Below, piece by piece: positions 42,199 through 51,113 of a DNA stretch of 64,000 nt. The notes beneath the pieces are model-generated. The model was not told where the DNA came from. It saw only the letters and a program-made list of their open reading frames with translations, and did not search any database. The translations under genes and the position numbers were made by a program. Source of the DNA: Nocardioides daedukensis (GTDB taxonomy: Bacteria > Actinomycetota > Actinomycetes > Propionibacteriales > Nocardioidaceae); contig NZ_JACCAA010000001.1 of assembly GCF_013408415.1 (NCBI RefSeq), positions 2,480,001-2,544,000 on the forward strand, given 5' to 3'. How positions within the stretch are numbered: position 1 is the stretch's first letter; every line of letters begins with the position of its first letter.

Positions 42199-42620
42199 CC
42201 GACCCCACCGCCCCGCTCCTGCCGGTCACCGACGACGTCGACACCGGTGGCTTCTTCCTCGCTGCGGCCCGCGGCGAGCTGGCGATCAGGATCTGCAGCG
42301 AGTGCCGTGCCGACCTGCACCTGCCCCGGGAGTGCTGCCCCCACTGTGGGGCGTTCTCCCGCGAATGGCGTCCGGTGAGCGGGACCGGGACGCTCTACAG
42401 CTGGACCGTGGTCCACCACCAGGTCCACCCCGCGTTCCCCGTGCCCTACACGGTGGTGCTGGTCGAGGTCGACGACACCGACGGGGTCCGGCTGGTCAGT
42501 CGGATCGCCGGGTGCCCCGACCTCGAGGTGGGCCAACCCATGGAGGTCTGGTTCGAGCAGGTCGGCGACGTCACCCTCCCGCAGTGGCGCCCGACCGCGA
42601 CGCAGGAGGAGAGCGCATGA
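42195..42620 (+). CDS. DUF35 OB-fold zinc-ribbon protein, first copy
   Basis: 141 residues. The rubredoxin-like zinc ribbon is CSECRADLHLPRECCPHC (two CxxC pairs, residues about 34-51) and is followed by the acyl-CoA-binding OB fold (GTGTLYSWTVVHHQVHPAFP). DUF35 proteins are obligate partners of Ltp2-type aldolases and some thiolases. Translational overlap with the upstream Ltp2-like gene points to that partner. Confidence 0.9.
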   Translation: MTDPTAPLLPVTDDVDTGGFFLAAARGELAIRICSECRADLHLPRECCPHCGAFSREWRPVSGTGTLYSWTVVHHQVHPAFPVPYTVVLVEVDDTDGVRLVSRIAGCPDLEVGQPMEVWFEQVGDVTLPQWRPTATQEESA

Positions 42621-43054
42621 CGACGACCACCACCCCCCGATGGGTCGATGAGAGTCTCGTCGTCGACCCCGCAGCCGGCGACGCCGTGGAGCTGGCCGGA
42701 GCCCGGTGTCCAGCGTGTGCCACGACGACCTTCCCCTACCAGGTCGGATGCCCGCGCTGCGGCGGTGACTCCATGGAGCACATCGGGCTGCCCACGCGGG
42801 GAACGTTGTGGTCCTACACCGTGCAGTACTTCGAGCCGAAGCCTCCCTACCGCGGGCTCACGCCGTTCGAGCCGTACGGCGTCGGGTACGTCGACCTCGG
42901 CGGCGTGTGCGTCGAGTCCCGGCTGACGGTCAACGATCCCGGCGCGATGTCGCTCGGCATGCCCGTCGAACTCGTGGTCATCACGGCGTTCCTGGACGAG
43001 GGCCAGCCGGTCCTGACCTTCGCGTTCGCACCTCGAGAGGACTCGACACCATGA
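42617..43054 (+). CDS. DUF35 OB-fold zinc-ribbon protein, second copy
   Basis: 145 residues. The zinc ribbon is CPACATTTFPYQVGCPRC and the OB fold begins GTLWSYTVQYFEPKPPYRG. It is a clear paralogue of the first DUF35 but quite different in sequence. ATGA overlaps with both neighbours; since the thiolase gene follows directly, it is probably the partner of that enzyme rather than a duplicate of the first pair. Confidence 0.9.
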   Translation: MTTTTTPRWVDESLVVDPAAGDAVELAGARCPACATTTFPYQVGCPRCGGDSMEHIGLPTRGTLWSYTVQYFEPKPPYRGLTPFEPYGVGYVDLGGVCVESRLTVNDPGAMSLGMPVELVVITAFLDEGQPVLTFAFAPREDSTP

Positions 43055-44199
43055 GCACAGACGTCGCGATCGTGGGGATCGGCATTCATCCGTTCGGCCG
43101 TACCGAAGGTGTGAGCGGACGCGCACAGGGTGCCTTCGCTGCCCGGCAGGCTCTCGCCGATGCCGGCGTGCAGTGGTCCGACATCCAGTTCGCCTACGGC
43201 GGCAGCCATGCGGCTGGCGACGCGGACTCGCTCGTGTCAGATCTGGGCCTCACGGGTGCCCCGTTCATCAACGTCCACAACGGCTGCGGGACCGGCGGCT
43301 CGGCACTCATCTCGGCGCGGAGCGCCCTCCTGTCCGGCCAGTACGACCTCGGCATGGTGGTCGGCTTCGACAAGCACCCACGCGGTGCGTTCGCCACCAA
43401 GCCGTCGAGCCTCGGCATCGGTGACTGGTACGGCGAGACCGGGATGATGATCACCACGCAGTTCTTCGCCCAGAAGATCGTCCGCTACATGGAGCAGCAC
43501 GACATCGGCCAGGAGACCCTGGCGGCGGTGGCGGAGAAGTCGTTCTCGCTGGGGGCGGCCAACCCCAACGCCTGGCGGCGTACGCCCATGTCGCGCCAGC
43601 AGATCCTCGATGCCCCGATGGTCAACTGGCCGCTGACGCAATACATGTTCTGCTCCCCCGGCGAAGGGGGCGTCGCCCTCGTGCTCGCCCGCGGAGAGGT
43701 GGCACACAAGTACACCGCGAACCCGATCTACCTGCGGTCGGCGGAGTTCCGCTCGCGCAGGTTCGGCTCCTTCGAGGTGTTCAGCCCCTGGACAACGCCG
43801 GAGACCCTGTCGGGGCCGACCGGCGACGCCTCGGCTGCAGCCTTCGCGGCGGCCGGCATCGGGCCCGAGGACGTCGACGTCGCACAGATCCAGGACACCG
43901 AGTCCGGGGCCGAGCTCATGCACATGGCGGAGACAGGGCTCTGTGCACACGGGGAGCAGGAGAAGCTGATCCTGACCGGGCAGACACGCCCGGACGGCTC
44001 CTTGCCCATCAACACGGACGGCGGCGTGATCGCCAACGGGGAGCCCATCGGTGCGACGGGTCTGCGACAGGTCTTCGAGTCCGTCCTTCAGTTGCGCGGT
44101 GACGCGGGTGACCGTCAGGTCCCCGGCCGCCCCAAGACCGGTTTCACGCACGTGTACGGCGCACCGGGCATCAGCGCCTGCACCGTGCTCAGCCGTTGA
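43051..44199 (+). CDS. thiolase family protein (Ltp/acetyl-CoA acetyltransferase type)
   Basis: 382 residues. The nucleophile region INVHNGCGTGGSA holds Cys79, and SPGEGGVALVLA and the C-terminal GISACTVLS cysteine are in place. The usual thiolase GHPxG motif reads NGEPIGATGLRQV, with Glu in place of His; the same replacement occurs in some actinobacterial Ltp-like thiolases as I remember the family. It should cleave a 3-oxoacyl-CoA with CoA, probably as a complex with the second DUF35 protein, whose gene it overlaps by ATGA. Confidence 0.87.
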   Translation: MSTDVAIVGIGIHPFGRTEGVSGRAQGAFAARQALADAGVQWSDIQFAYGGSHAAGDADSLVSDLGLTGAPFINVHNGCGTGGSALISARSALLSGQYDLGMVVGFDKHPRGAFATKPSSLGIGDWYGETGMMITTQFFAQKIVRYMEQHDIGQETLAAVAEKSFSLGAANPNAWRRTPMSRQQILDAPMVNWPLTQYMFCSPGEGGVALVLARGEVAHKYTANPIYLRSAEFRSRRFGSFEVFSPWTTPETLSGPTGDASAAAFAAAGIGPEDVDVAQIQDTESGAELMHMAETGLCAHGEQEKLILTGQTRPDGSLPINTDGGVIANGEPIGATGLRQVFESVLQLRGDAGDRQVPGRPKTGFTHVYGAPGISACTVLSR

Positions 44200-44234
44200 G
44201 ACCGCCAACCACCACACAGAACCAGGAGAACGCC

Positions 44235-45542
44235 ATGACGTGGGGATTCGAGACCGACCCGGAATACCAGAAGGATCTGGACTGGGCCGAGGAGCTGGTC
44301 CGGACCGAGATCGAGCCCGTCGACCAGCTGGTCGAGCACGCCTGGGACGTCAACGACCCGGTGCGCAACGCGCTCATCCGGCCGCTGCAGGAGAAGGTGC
44401 GCGAGCGTGAGCTGTGGGCCTGCCACCTCGGGCCCGAGCTGGGCGGACCGGGCTACGGTCAGCTCAAGCTGGCCCTGCTCAACGAGGTGCTCGGCCACAC
44501 GCACTCAGGCCCGGTCGTGTTCGGCAACCAGGCGCCGGACTCCGGCAACGGCGAGATCCTGGCTCACTACGGATCGCCCGAGCTGAAGGAGCGCTACCTG
44601 AAGCCGCTCATCGAGAACGAGATCGTCTCCTGCTACTCGATGACCGAGCCCCAGGGCGGATCGGACCCGACGGCGTTCGTCACCCGGGCGGTCGAGGACG
44701 GCGACAGCTGGGTCATCTCCGGCCAGAAGTGGTTCTCGTCCCACGCGCGCTTCTCGAGCTTCTTCATCGTCATGGCGGTCACCGACCCCGATGCGGACCG
44801 GCACCACCGTGCATCGATGTTCGTGGTCCCCGCCGACACCCCGGGCATCGAGATCATCCGCAACGTGGGCGTCTACGGACACGATGAGATCGAGGGGACG
44901 CACGCCTACATCAACTACCACGATGTGCGGATTCCGAAGGACCACCTCCTCGGCAATCGCGGTGAAGGCTTCGCCGTCGCCCAGACGCGCCTCGGCGGTG
45001 GACGCATCCACCACGCGATGCGGACAGTCGGCCTGATGCGCGAGTCGATCGACATGATGCTTGAGCGCGCCGTCTCCCGGAAGAGCGGCACCGGGACCCT
45101 CGCCGACCGTCAGCTGGTCAAGACGATGATCGCCGACTCGTGGATCCAGTACCAGCAGTTCCGCCTCCTCGTGCTGCAGACGGCGTGGAAGATCGACCGC
45201 TATCAGGACTACCGCAAGGTCGTCACCGACATCTCGGCCGTCAAGGCCGCGATGCCCAAGGTGCTCGGTGACGTCGTGGGTCGTGCGATCCAGCTGCACG
45301 GATCGCTCGGCATCTCGACCGAGCTGCCACTCGGAACCTGGTCGGCCGAGGTCCATCACATGGCTCTCGCGGACGGGGCGACCGAACTGCACCAGCTCCA
45401 GGTCGCCAAGCAGCTGCTGCGTGGGGCCACCCCGGCGCCGGGTCTGTTCCCGACGCGTCACAAGATCGCTCGACGCGAGGCCGCCGAGCTCAAACTCGCC
45501 GATCGTCTTGCCACGGTCGACGACCTGGTCGGTGCCGAATGA
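44235..45542 (+). CDS. acyl-CoA dehydrogenase (phosphotransferase-linked)
   Basis: 435 residues from ATG 44235 with AGGAGA site. Motifs: YSMTEPQGGSDPTAF, WVISGQKWFSSHARF, GSLGISTELPLGTWSAEVHH and GATELHQLQVAKQLLRG. It overlaps the next gene, a kinase-like phosphotransferase, by ATGA. In the ACAD10/11 and LvaA/LvaC systems a phosphotransferase phosphorylates 4-hydroxyacyl-CoA and an ACAD-fold enzyme then eliminates phosphate; this gene is placed to be that ACAD. A normal 2,3-dehydrogenation role remains possible. Confidence 0.85.
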   Translation: MTWGFETDPEYQKDLDWAEELVRTEIEPVDQLVEHAWDVNDPVRNALIRPLQEKVRERELWACHLGPELGGPGYGQLKLALLNEVLGHTHSGPVVFGNQAPDSGNGEILAHYGSPELKERYLKPLIENEIVSCYSMTEPQGGSDPTAFVTRAVEDGDSWVISGQKWFSSHARFSSFFIVMAVTDPDADRHHRASMFVVPADTPGIEIIRNVGVYGHDEIEGTHAYINYHDVRIPKDHLLGNRGEGFAVAQTRLGGGRIHHAMRTVGLMRESIDMMLERAVSRKSGTGTLADRQLVKTMIADSWIQYQQFRLLVLQTAWKIDRYQDYRKVVTDISAVKAAMPKVLGDVVGRAIQLHGSLGISTELPLGTWSAEVHHMALADGATELHQLQVAKQLLRGATPAPGLFPTRHKIARREAAELKLADRLATVDDLVGAE

Positions 45543-46645
45543 GCGGGACTGCCGCCGACCAGGGTGTCGAGGCCACGACCGAGACCGCGCCGGTCCGGGC
45601 GGGTGAAGAGCTCGACTGGCCCCGGTTGGAGTCGTTCCTCCGTGAGCACGTGGACGGACTCGAGGGTGAATTCTCGGTGCTGCAGTTCCCGCGTGGTTCG
45701 GCCAACCTGACCTATCAGGTGACGATCGGCGACACGCGCCTCGTCGTACGCCGTCCGCCGCTCGGACAGGTCGCTCCCGGGGCGCATGACATGGTGCGTG
45801 AGCACCGCGTGCTGTCCAGGCTGCACGCAGAGTATGACCGTGCGCCGAGAGCCCTCGCCCTGTGCGAGGACGTGGATGTCATCGGCGCTCCCTTCCTGGT
45901 CTCGGAATATCGCAGTGGAGTGGTGATCTGGGGCGAGATCCCCGAGAGCATGACGCACCGCCCTGATGCCGGACGAGCCGTCGGGTTCGCCGTCGTCGAG
46001 GCCCTGGCCGACCTGCACGAGGTTGACGCTGAGTCGGTCGGACTCGGAGATCTCGGGCGCCCCGGTGGCTATCTGGGACGACAGGTGGACGGCTGGCTGA
46101 AGCGTTGGTCTGCGGTCGCCGAGGAGGGCAAGGACGTCCTAACCGTCGTGGGAGCCAGGCTCCGCGAACTGCTGCCCGACCGCGCTTCGGGCGCGATCAT
46201 CCACAATGACTTCAAGATCGACAACTGCCAGTTCACGCCGGGCGACCCGGACCGGGTGACGTCGGTGTTCGACTGGGACATGACCACGTTGGGTGACCCG
46301 CTGGCCGACGTCGGCACCCTTCTCAACTACTGGCCCGAGGACGGTGTCGAAGCGGCGATCGCGGTCCCGGGTCTCGACCGTCTCGGTCTGCCGAGCAAGG
46401 CAGAGCTCGTCGAGCGCTATGCCCAGCGCCGCGGTCTCGACCTGAGCCGTGAAGACCTGCTCTGGTATGAGGCCCTCGGCTGCTGGAAGACCGCGGTCAT
46501 CATGCAACAGCTCTACATGCGCTGGGTGCGGGGCGAGTCGACCGATCCGCGCATGGCCGAGCGCGGCGGCCCCGTCGTCTCTTTGGCCGAGCGTGCCCTG
46601 AACCTGCTGGACGGTGTCCAGCCCCACGGAAGGAATCTGTCATGA
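45539..46645 (+). CDS. LvaA/ACAD10-like phosphotransferase (APH fold)
   Basis: 368 residues. The aminoglycoside-phosphotransferase-like kinase fold shows the ATP-loop QFPRGSANLTYQVTIGD, the catalytic HNDFKIDNCQF (HxDxxxxN) and the metal-binding SVFDWDMTTLGDP. Members next to acyl-CoA genes phosphorylate 4-hydroxyacyl-CoA, not antibiotics. ATGA overlaps bind it to the acyl-CoA dehydrogenase gene before and the small LvaB-like gene after. It is therefore predicted to act on a 4-hydroxyacyl-CoA made by the pathway. Confidence 0.85.
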   Translation: MSGTAADQGVEATTETAPVRAGEELDWPRLESFLREHVDGLEGEFSVLQFPRGSANLTYQVTIGDTRLVVRRPPLGQVAPGAHDMVREHRVLSRLHAEYDRAPRALALCEDVDVIGAPFLVSEYRSGVVIWGEIPESMTHRPDAGRAVGFAVVEALADLHEVDAESVGLGDLGRPGGYLGRQVDGWLKRWSAVAEEGKDVLTVVGARLRELLPDRASGAIIHNDFKIDNCQFTPGDPDRVTSVFDWDMTTLGDPLADVGTLLNYWPEDGVEAAIAVPGLDRLGLPSKAELVERYAQRRGLDLSREDLLWYEALGCWKTAVIMQQLYMRWVRGESTDPRMAERGGPVVSLAERALNLLDGVQPHGRNLS

Positions 46646-46935
46646 AGGTCGGTCAGCGACTCAAGAGCGCGGTCTGTACGACGAACGTCGTGGTGGTTCG
46701 AGCAGCTGAGGTCACTCTCTCCTGCGGTGGAGCGGCGATGGTCGAGAAGCTCGAGGGTGAGCCGAGCGGAGAGGTCGCAGCAGGTCTCGACGGCGGGACT
46801 GCCCTCGGCAAGCGCTATCTCCACACCGAATCGGGTCTCGAGGTCATGTGCGTGGCGGCCGGCACCGGTTCGTTGGCGGTCGACGGCGTCGTCCTCGAGC
46901 TGAAGGCGGCCAAGTCGCTGCCCGCGTCGGACTGA
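46642..46935 (+). CDS. small LvaB-like conserved protein
   Basis: 97 residues, mostly beta-like (VVVVRAAEVTLSCGGAAMVE, GLEVMCVAAGTGSLAVDG), with cysteines at positions 11, 28 and 70 and no signal peptide. I do not recognise a named domain. It sits between the phosphotransferase (ATGA overlap) and the acyl-CoA ligase. In the levulinate operon, LvaA needs the small protein LvaB encoded directly after it; size, position and overlap here match that arrangement. Homology to LvaB itself is not established. Confidence 0.6.
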   Translation: MKVGQRLKSAVCTTNVVVVRAAEVTLSCGGAAMVEKLEGEPSGEVAAGLDGGTALGKRYLHTESGLEVMCVAAGTGSLAVDGVVLELKAAKSLPASD

Positions 46936-46941
46936 CCCGTC

Positions 46942-48471
46942 GTGAGCATCCTGATGCTGTTGACCATGGCGGTCGAGCTCGACCCGGATCGTGTCGCGGT
47001 CACCTCGGGCGACGAGCAACTCACCTACGGAGCACTGCTCGAGCGCTCCCTCGCCACCGGGGAGCTGCTGCGTCGTGACGGCGCCGACCACATGGCACTG
47101 CTCGACCTGAACACGACAGCGTTTCCGGTTGCGCTCTTCGGTGCCGCTGCTGCCGGAGTGCCCCTGGCGCCACTCAACTACCGTCTGGCCGAGGATCGCC
47201 TCACCGAGGCAGTCTCCAGGCTCAGCCCGGTCGCGCTGTTCCGGGGCGCCGGGATCGCCAACACGGTCGGACTGGGACCGGCCGATGTGCTGCACTCGAC
47301 CGTTGACCTCCTCGCGGCCGGGCTCGATTCGGGTCCCGCTGCCGAATCGGATCTGGCCGACAGCGAGTCGCCCGCCGTGCTCCTGTTCACCAGTGGCACG
47401 ACCGGCACGCCGAAGATCGCGATCCTGCGTCATCGCCACCTGTTCTCCTACGTCACCTCGACCGTCGAGTTCGGTCACGCCGGACCCGAGGAGGCCATCA
47501 TGGTCTCGGTCCCGAACTACCACATCGCGGGGATCAGCTCGGTCCTCGGCTCGGTCTTCGCAGGCCGCCGCATCGTGCAACTGCCGAGCTTCACCCCCGA
47601 GGCCTGGGTAGCCGCTGCCGCTCGTGAGGCCGTGACGCACGCGATGGTCGTGCCGACCATGCTCGGGCGCATCCTCGACGTCCTGGAGAAGACCGGTGAC
47701 CGGCTGCCCGCACTCAGGCACCTGTCCTACGGAGGAGGCCGGATGCCGGTGGAGGTGGTCGAGAGAGCGGTGCGCATGTTGCCGCACGTCGACTTCGTCA
47801 ACGCCTACGGACTCACCGAGACCAGTTCGACCGTGACGATCCTCGGACCCGACGACCACCGCGAGGCGCTGGCCAGCGACGACCCGGCTGTTCGCGGACG
47901 GCTCGGCTCCGTGGGACGGCCTGTGCCGAGCATCGAGCTCGAGATCCGCGGCGACGACGGCCGCGTGGTCGGGCCCGACGAGATCGGCGAGGTCTATGTC
48001 CGCGGCGACCAGGTCTCCGGTGAGTACACCTCACACAGCATTCTCGACGCCGACGGCTGGTATGCCACGCGGGACCAGGGACGTCTCGACAGCGACGGGT
48101 TCCTCTACCTGCGCGGTCGGGCGGACGACATCATCGTGCGTGGTGGCGAGAACATCTCGCCCGAGGAGGTCGAGGACGTGCTGACCAGCCACCCCCGTGT
48201 GCGGGCAGCGGCGGTTGTCGGCGTACCGGACGTGGAGTGGGGCGAGCGCGTCGAGGCTGTGGTCGTGGTCGCTGACGACCTGCCGACCGATGGGGGACCC
48301 GCCGGCCAGGAGCTCACCGACGAGCTCGCGGGCTGGGTGCGTGAACGGCTCCGGTCCACCAGGGTGCCCGCGGCCTTCCACCTGTGGGGCGAGCTCCCCT
48401 TCAACGAGACCGGCAAACTCCTGCGTCGCTCCGTGCGTGCGGACCTGTCAGCGCGGGCGGACATCGCATGA
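46942..48471 (+). CDS. acyl-CoA synthetase (AMP-forming, LvaE/FadD-like)
   Basis: 509 residues from GTG 46942. ANL motifs: LLFTSGTTGTPKIAIL (P-loop), YGLTETSSTV (A5), GWYATRDQGRLDSDGF with YLRGRADDIIVRGGENISPE (A7-A8) and NETGKLLRRS with the C-terminal lysine. It makes an acyl-CoA from a carboxylic acid, ATP and CoA. It starts 6 nt after the small LvaB-like gene and overlaps the following dehydrogenase gene by ATGA. Confidence 0.92.
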   Translation: MSILMLLTMAVELDPDRVAVTSGDEQLTYGALLERSLATGELLRRDGADHMALLDLNTTAFPVALFGAAAAGVPLAPLNYRLAEDRLTEAVSRLSPVALFRGAGIANTVGLGPADVLHSTVDLLAAGLDSGPAAESDLADSESPAVLLFTSGTTGTPKIAILRHRHLFSYVTSTVEFGHAGPEEAIMVSVPNYHIAGISSVLGSVFAGRRIVQLPSFTPEAWVAAAAREAVTHAMVVPTMLGRILDVLEKTGDRLPALRHLSYGGGRMPVEVVERAVRMLPHVDFVNAYGLTETSSTVTILGPDDHREALASDDPAVRGRLGSVGRPVPSIELEIRGDDGRVVGPDEIGEVYVRGDQVSGEYTSHSILDADGWYATRDQGRLDSDGFLYLRGRADDIIVRGGENISPEEVEDVLTSHPRVRAAAVVGVPDVEWGERVEAVVVVADDLPTDGGPAGQELTDELAGWVRERLRSTRVPAAFHLWGELPFNETGKLLRRSVRADLSARADIA

Positions 48472-49553
48472 TCAGCATCGAGCCCGCGGAGATCGACGCG
48501 GTCCGCTCCGTCGCGGCCGACTTCTTCGACCGCTACCGGGTCGTTCTCGACGACGACGACGTGCCCCGCTACGACCGGTCCGTCTGGTCGAGGGCCTGCT
48601 CCGACCTCGGCGTCGGTGCAATCGTCGAGCCCGAGGAGGACGGCGGCGTGGGAGGAGGCGCGGCGATGCTGTCGGCCGTGCTGGTCGAGGCCGGCCGGAC
48701 CCTCAGCCCGTTACCCCTGCTCAGTTCGGCCGTACGTGCCCAGACCGCGATCCGGGTCCTGGCGACGCCGGCGGCGCGCGCCGAGCTGCTCCCGTCTCTC
48801 CTGACCGGAGAGGTCATCGCGACGCTCGCACCCCGGGACGGCACCGTCGCGTCGATCGAAGCCGTGCACGTCGGAACGCAGGACCCCGGTGACGGATGGA
48901 CGCTGTCGGGCTCGGTCGGTCGGGTGCTCGACGGACTTGGTGCCGACCTCATCCTGGTCACCGCCTCGGTGGGTCACGAGGTCGGACTCTTCGTGGTCGA
49001 GGGTCACGTGGATCGCGTGGCGCAGGAGACGGTCGACGTGACGCGGCAGTTCGCTCGCCTCAGCTTCTCCTCCACCCCGGCCAGGCTGATCGGCACCGCC
49101 GATCAGTCCGCGCTGGCCGCGATCGATCACTGGACGACGCTCGCCCTGGCCGCAGACCAGGTGGGCGGCGCGCAAGCCTGCCTCGACCTGACCGTCGACT
49201 ACCTTCGGACCCGCGTCCAGTTCGGCCGTGTGCTGGGCTCGTTCCAGTCGCTCAAGCATCAGTGCGCCGACCTCGCTCTGCGGGTCGATGAGGCGCGATC
49301 GGCGCTTGCGCACCTCGTCTGGGCGCTCGACGAGTCCCCGGCCCACGCGCCCGAGGCGGCGGCCATCGCGGCGGTGACCGCGTCGAACGCCTACGTGACC
49401 TGCGCCGACGAGACCGTGCACCTGCACGGTGGAATCGGGTTCACGTGGGAGCACGACGCACACCGATACGTACGTCGCGCCCTCACCGACAGGTCGGCCT
49501 TCCACTCCGTGCGTGCGGCGCGCGAAGCGGTGCTGACTGCCTGCGGAATCTGA
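48468..49553 (+). CDS. acyl-CoA dehydrogenase (FadE28-like subunit)
   Basis: 361 residues. The C-terminal LHGGIGFTWEHDAHRYVRRA is the marker of the smaller ACAD subunits that, in actinobacterial steroid degradation, pair with a larger one to make alpha2beta2 enzymes; the middle FAD/acyl segment is weak (ALADQVGGAQACLDL, VQFGRVLGSFQSLKHQCA). The likely partner is the 411- or 435-residue dehydrogenase of the island. It overlaps the ligase gene by ATGA. Confidence 0.88.
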   Translation: MISIEPAEIDAVRSVAADFFDRYRVVLDDDDVPRYDRSVWSRACSDLGVGAIVEPEEDGGVGGGAAMLSAVLVEAGRTLSPLPLLSSAVRAQTAIRVLATPAARAELLPSLLTGEVIATLAPRDGTVASIEAVHVGTQDPGDGWTLSGSVGRVLDGLGADLILVTASVGHEVGLFVVEGHVDRVAQETVDVTRQFARLSFSSTPARLIGTADQSALAAIDHWTTLALAADQVGGAQACLDLTVDYLRTRVQFGRVLGSFQSLKHQCADLALRVDEARSALAHLVWALDESPAHAPEAAAIAAVTASNAYVTCADETVHLHGGIGFTWEHDAHRYVRRALTDRSAFHSVRAAREAVLTACGI

Positions 49554-49593
49554 CTCGAACCCCACCTGACCCACGCCACCCGAGAGGAACCAG

Positions 49594-51084
49594 ATGACCA
49601 CCGAAGTCTCACCCACTCTGTCCCACGTCTCAGCCCAGACGGAGTCCTACCTGAAGGACAAGTTCTTCGGCCACGTGATCGACGGCGCAGTCGTTGAGTC
49701 GATTGGTGGCGGCACCATGCCGGTCATCGATCCCTCCACGGGGATCCAGATCGCCACCGCTGCCAGCGGTGAGACCGCCGACGTCGACCGTGTGGTGACC
49801 AGCTCGCGTCGGGCCTTCGACGAGGGCACCTGGCGCAACCTCGCACCACTGGAGAAGGAGCACCGTCTGCATCGTCTCGCGCGGCTCATCGACGAGAACC
49901 GCACGGTCTTTGGCGACCTGGACGCCATCGATGCCGGCCTGCTTCGCACCTATACGGCGTTCCTCGAGGACTTCGGCGTCAACGCGACGTCTTACTTCGC
50001 GGGGTGGCCGAGCAAGCTGCACGGCTCCATCCCGCCGGTGCCGACAGGGATGAACGTGCAGCACCGTCGGGTGCCGCGTGGTGTGGTCGGTCTCATCGTT
50101 CCGTGGAACGGCCCCACTGCGGTGGTGGCGATGGCAGCCGCCGCCCTCGCCGCCGGCAACTCCGTGATCCTCAAGGCCGCGGAGAACACGCCAATGAGCG
50201 CCGTACTCATGGCAGAACTGGCCTTCGAGGCCGGAATCCCGGCGGGTGCCTTCAACGTCCTCCAGGGCACCGGTCAGGCGGTGGGCTCGGCGCTCGTCGA
50301 ACATCCCGGCACCGACTTCATCAGCTTCACGGGGTCTGCAGCCACCGGGCGCGCGATCCAGAGCACCGCGGCCAGGAGCCTGACGCCCGTCGCTCTCGAG
50401 CTCGGCGGCAAGAGCCCGTTCATCGTGTTCGACGACGCGGAGATCGCGTCGACCGCAGCGGCCGCCACGGCGGCGGTCTGGAGCGGTCAGGGCCAGATCT
50501 GCACCGCCGGGTCGCGCGTGCTGGTCCAGCGGTCGATCCACGACGAGTTCGTGGCAGCAATGGTCGACGCGAGCCGCTCGGTCACGGTGGGACACGTCTT
50601 CGACGCATCGGCCACGCTGGGACCGCTCGTCTCCCAGACACAGTTGGACCGCGTTGCGGCCTATGTCGACCTCGGCCGCTCCGAGGGCGTGCAGGTCGCA
50701 CTCGACGGCGGCGTCACCGGCGACGGTGGCTTCTTCCACGAACCCGTCATCTTCACCGACGTCCGCAACGAGATGCGCATCGCCCAGGAGGAGATCTTCG
50801 GGCCGGTCATGTCAGTCATCCCGTTCGACGACGAGGCCGACGCGCTCCGGATCGCCAACGACGTCGACTATGGCCTCGCTGCCGGCATCTTCACCAACGA
50901 CCTGCGCCGCAGCCAACGGATGACCGATGGACTCGATGTGGGCACGGTCTGGGTCAACACCTACCAGGCGGGCTACCCGACGGTCTCCTACGGCGGGGTC
51001 AAGCAGTCTGGCTATGGCCGCACCCTTGGCGAGGAGATGGTGCACGAGCTCACGCACATCAAGAGCGTCTGGATCGCCCAGTGA
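49594..51084 (+). CDS. aldehyde dehydrogenase
   Basis: 496 residues. ALDH motifs: VPRGVVGLIVPWNGPTAVVA, FTGSAATGRAIQSTAARS, LELGGKSPFIVFDDAE with the general-base Glu, and GQGQICTAGSRVLVQ with the catalytic Cys. It oxidises an aldehyde to the acid that the ligase or CoA-transferases then activate; the alcohol or aldehyde may come from P450 hydroxylation of a methyl group or from retro-aldol cleavage. GAGAGGAAC precedes ATG 49594. Confidence 0.95.
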   Translation: MTTEVSPTLSHVSAQTESYLKDKFFGHVIDGAVVESIGGGTMPVIDPSTGIQIATAASGETADVDRVVTSSRRAFDEGTWRNLAPLEKEHRLHRLARLIDENRTVFGDLDAIDAGLLRTYTAFLEDFGVNATSYFAGWPSKLHGSIPPVPTGMNVQHRRVPRGVVGLIVPWNGPTAVVAMAAAALAAGNSVILKAAENTPMSAVLMAELAFEAGIPAGAFNVLQGTGQAVGSALVEHPGTDFISFTGSAATGRAIQSTAARSLTPVALELGGKSPFIVFDDAEIASTAAAATAAVWSGQGQICTAGSRVLVQRSIHDEFVAAMVDASRSVTVGHVFDASATLGPLVSQTQLDRVAAYVDLGRSEGVQVALDGGVTGDGGFFHEPVIFTDVRNEMRIAQEEIFGPVMSVIPFDDEADALRIANDVDYGLAAGIFTNDLRRSQRMTDGLDVGTVWVNTYQAGYPTVSYGGVKQSGYGRTLGEEMVHELTHIKSVWIAQ

Positions 51085-51113
51085 CACCCGGCACACCCCA
51101 GGAGCACAACAAC

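Noticed and set aside
45539..46645. Aminoglycoside resistance gene
   Set aside because: The APH fold is present, but position and overlaps with acyl-CoA genes point to a metabolic kinase of the LvaA/ACAD10 kind.
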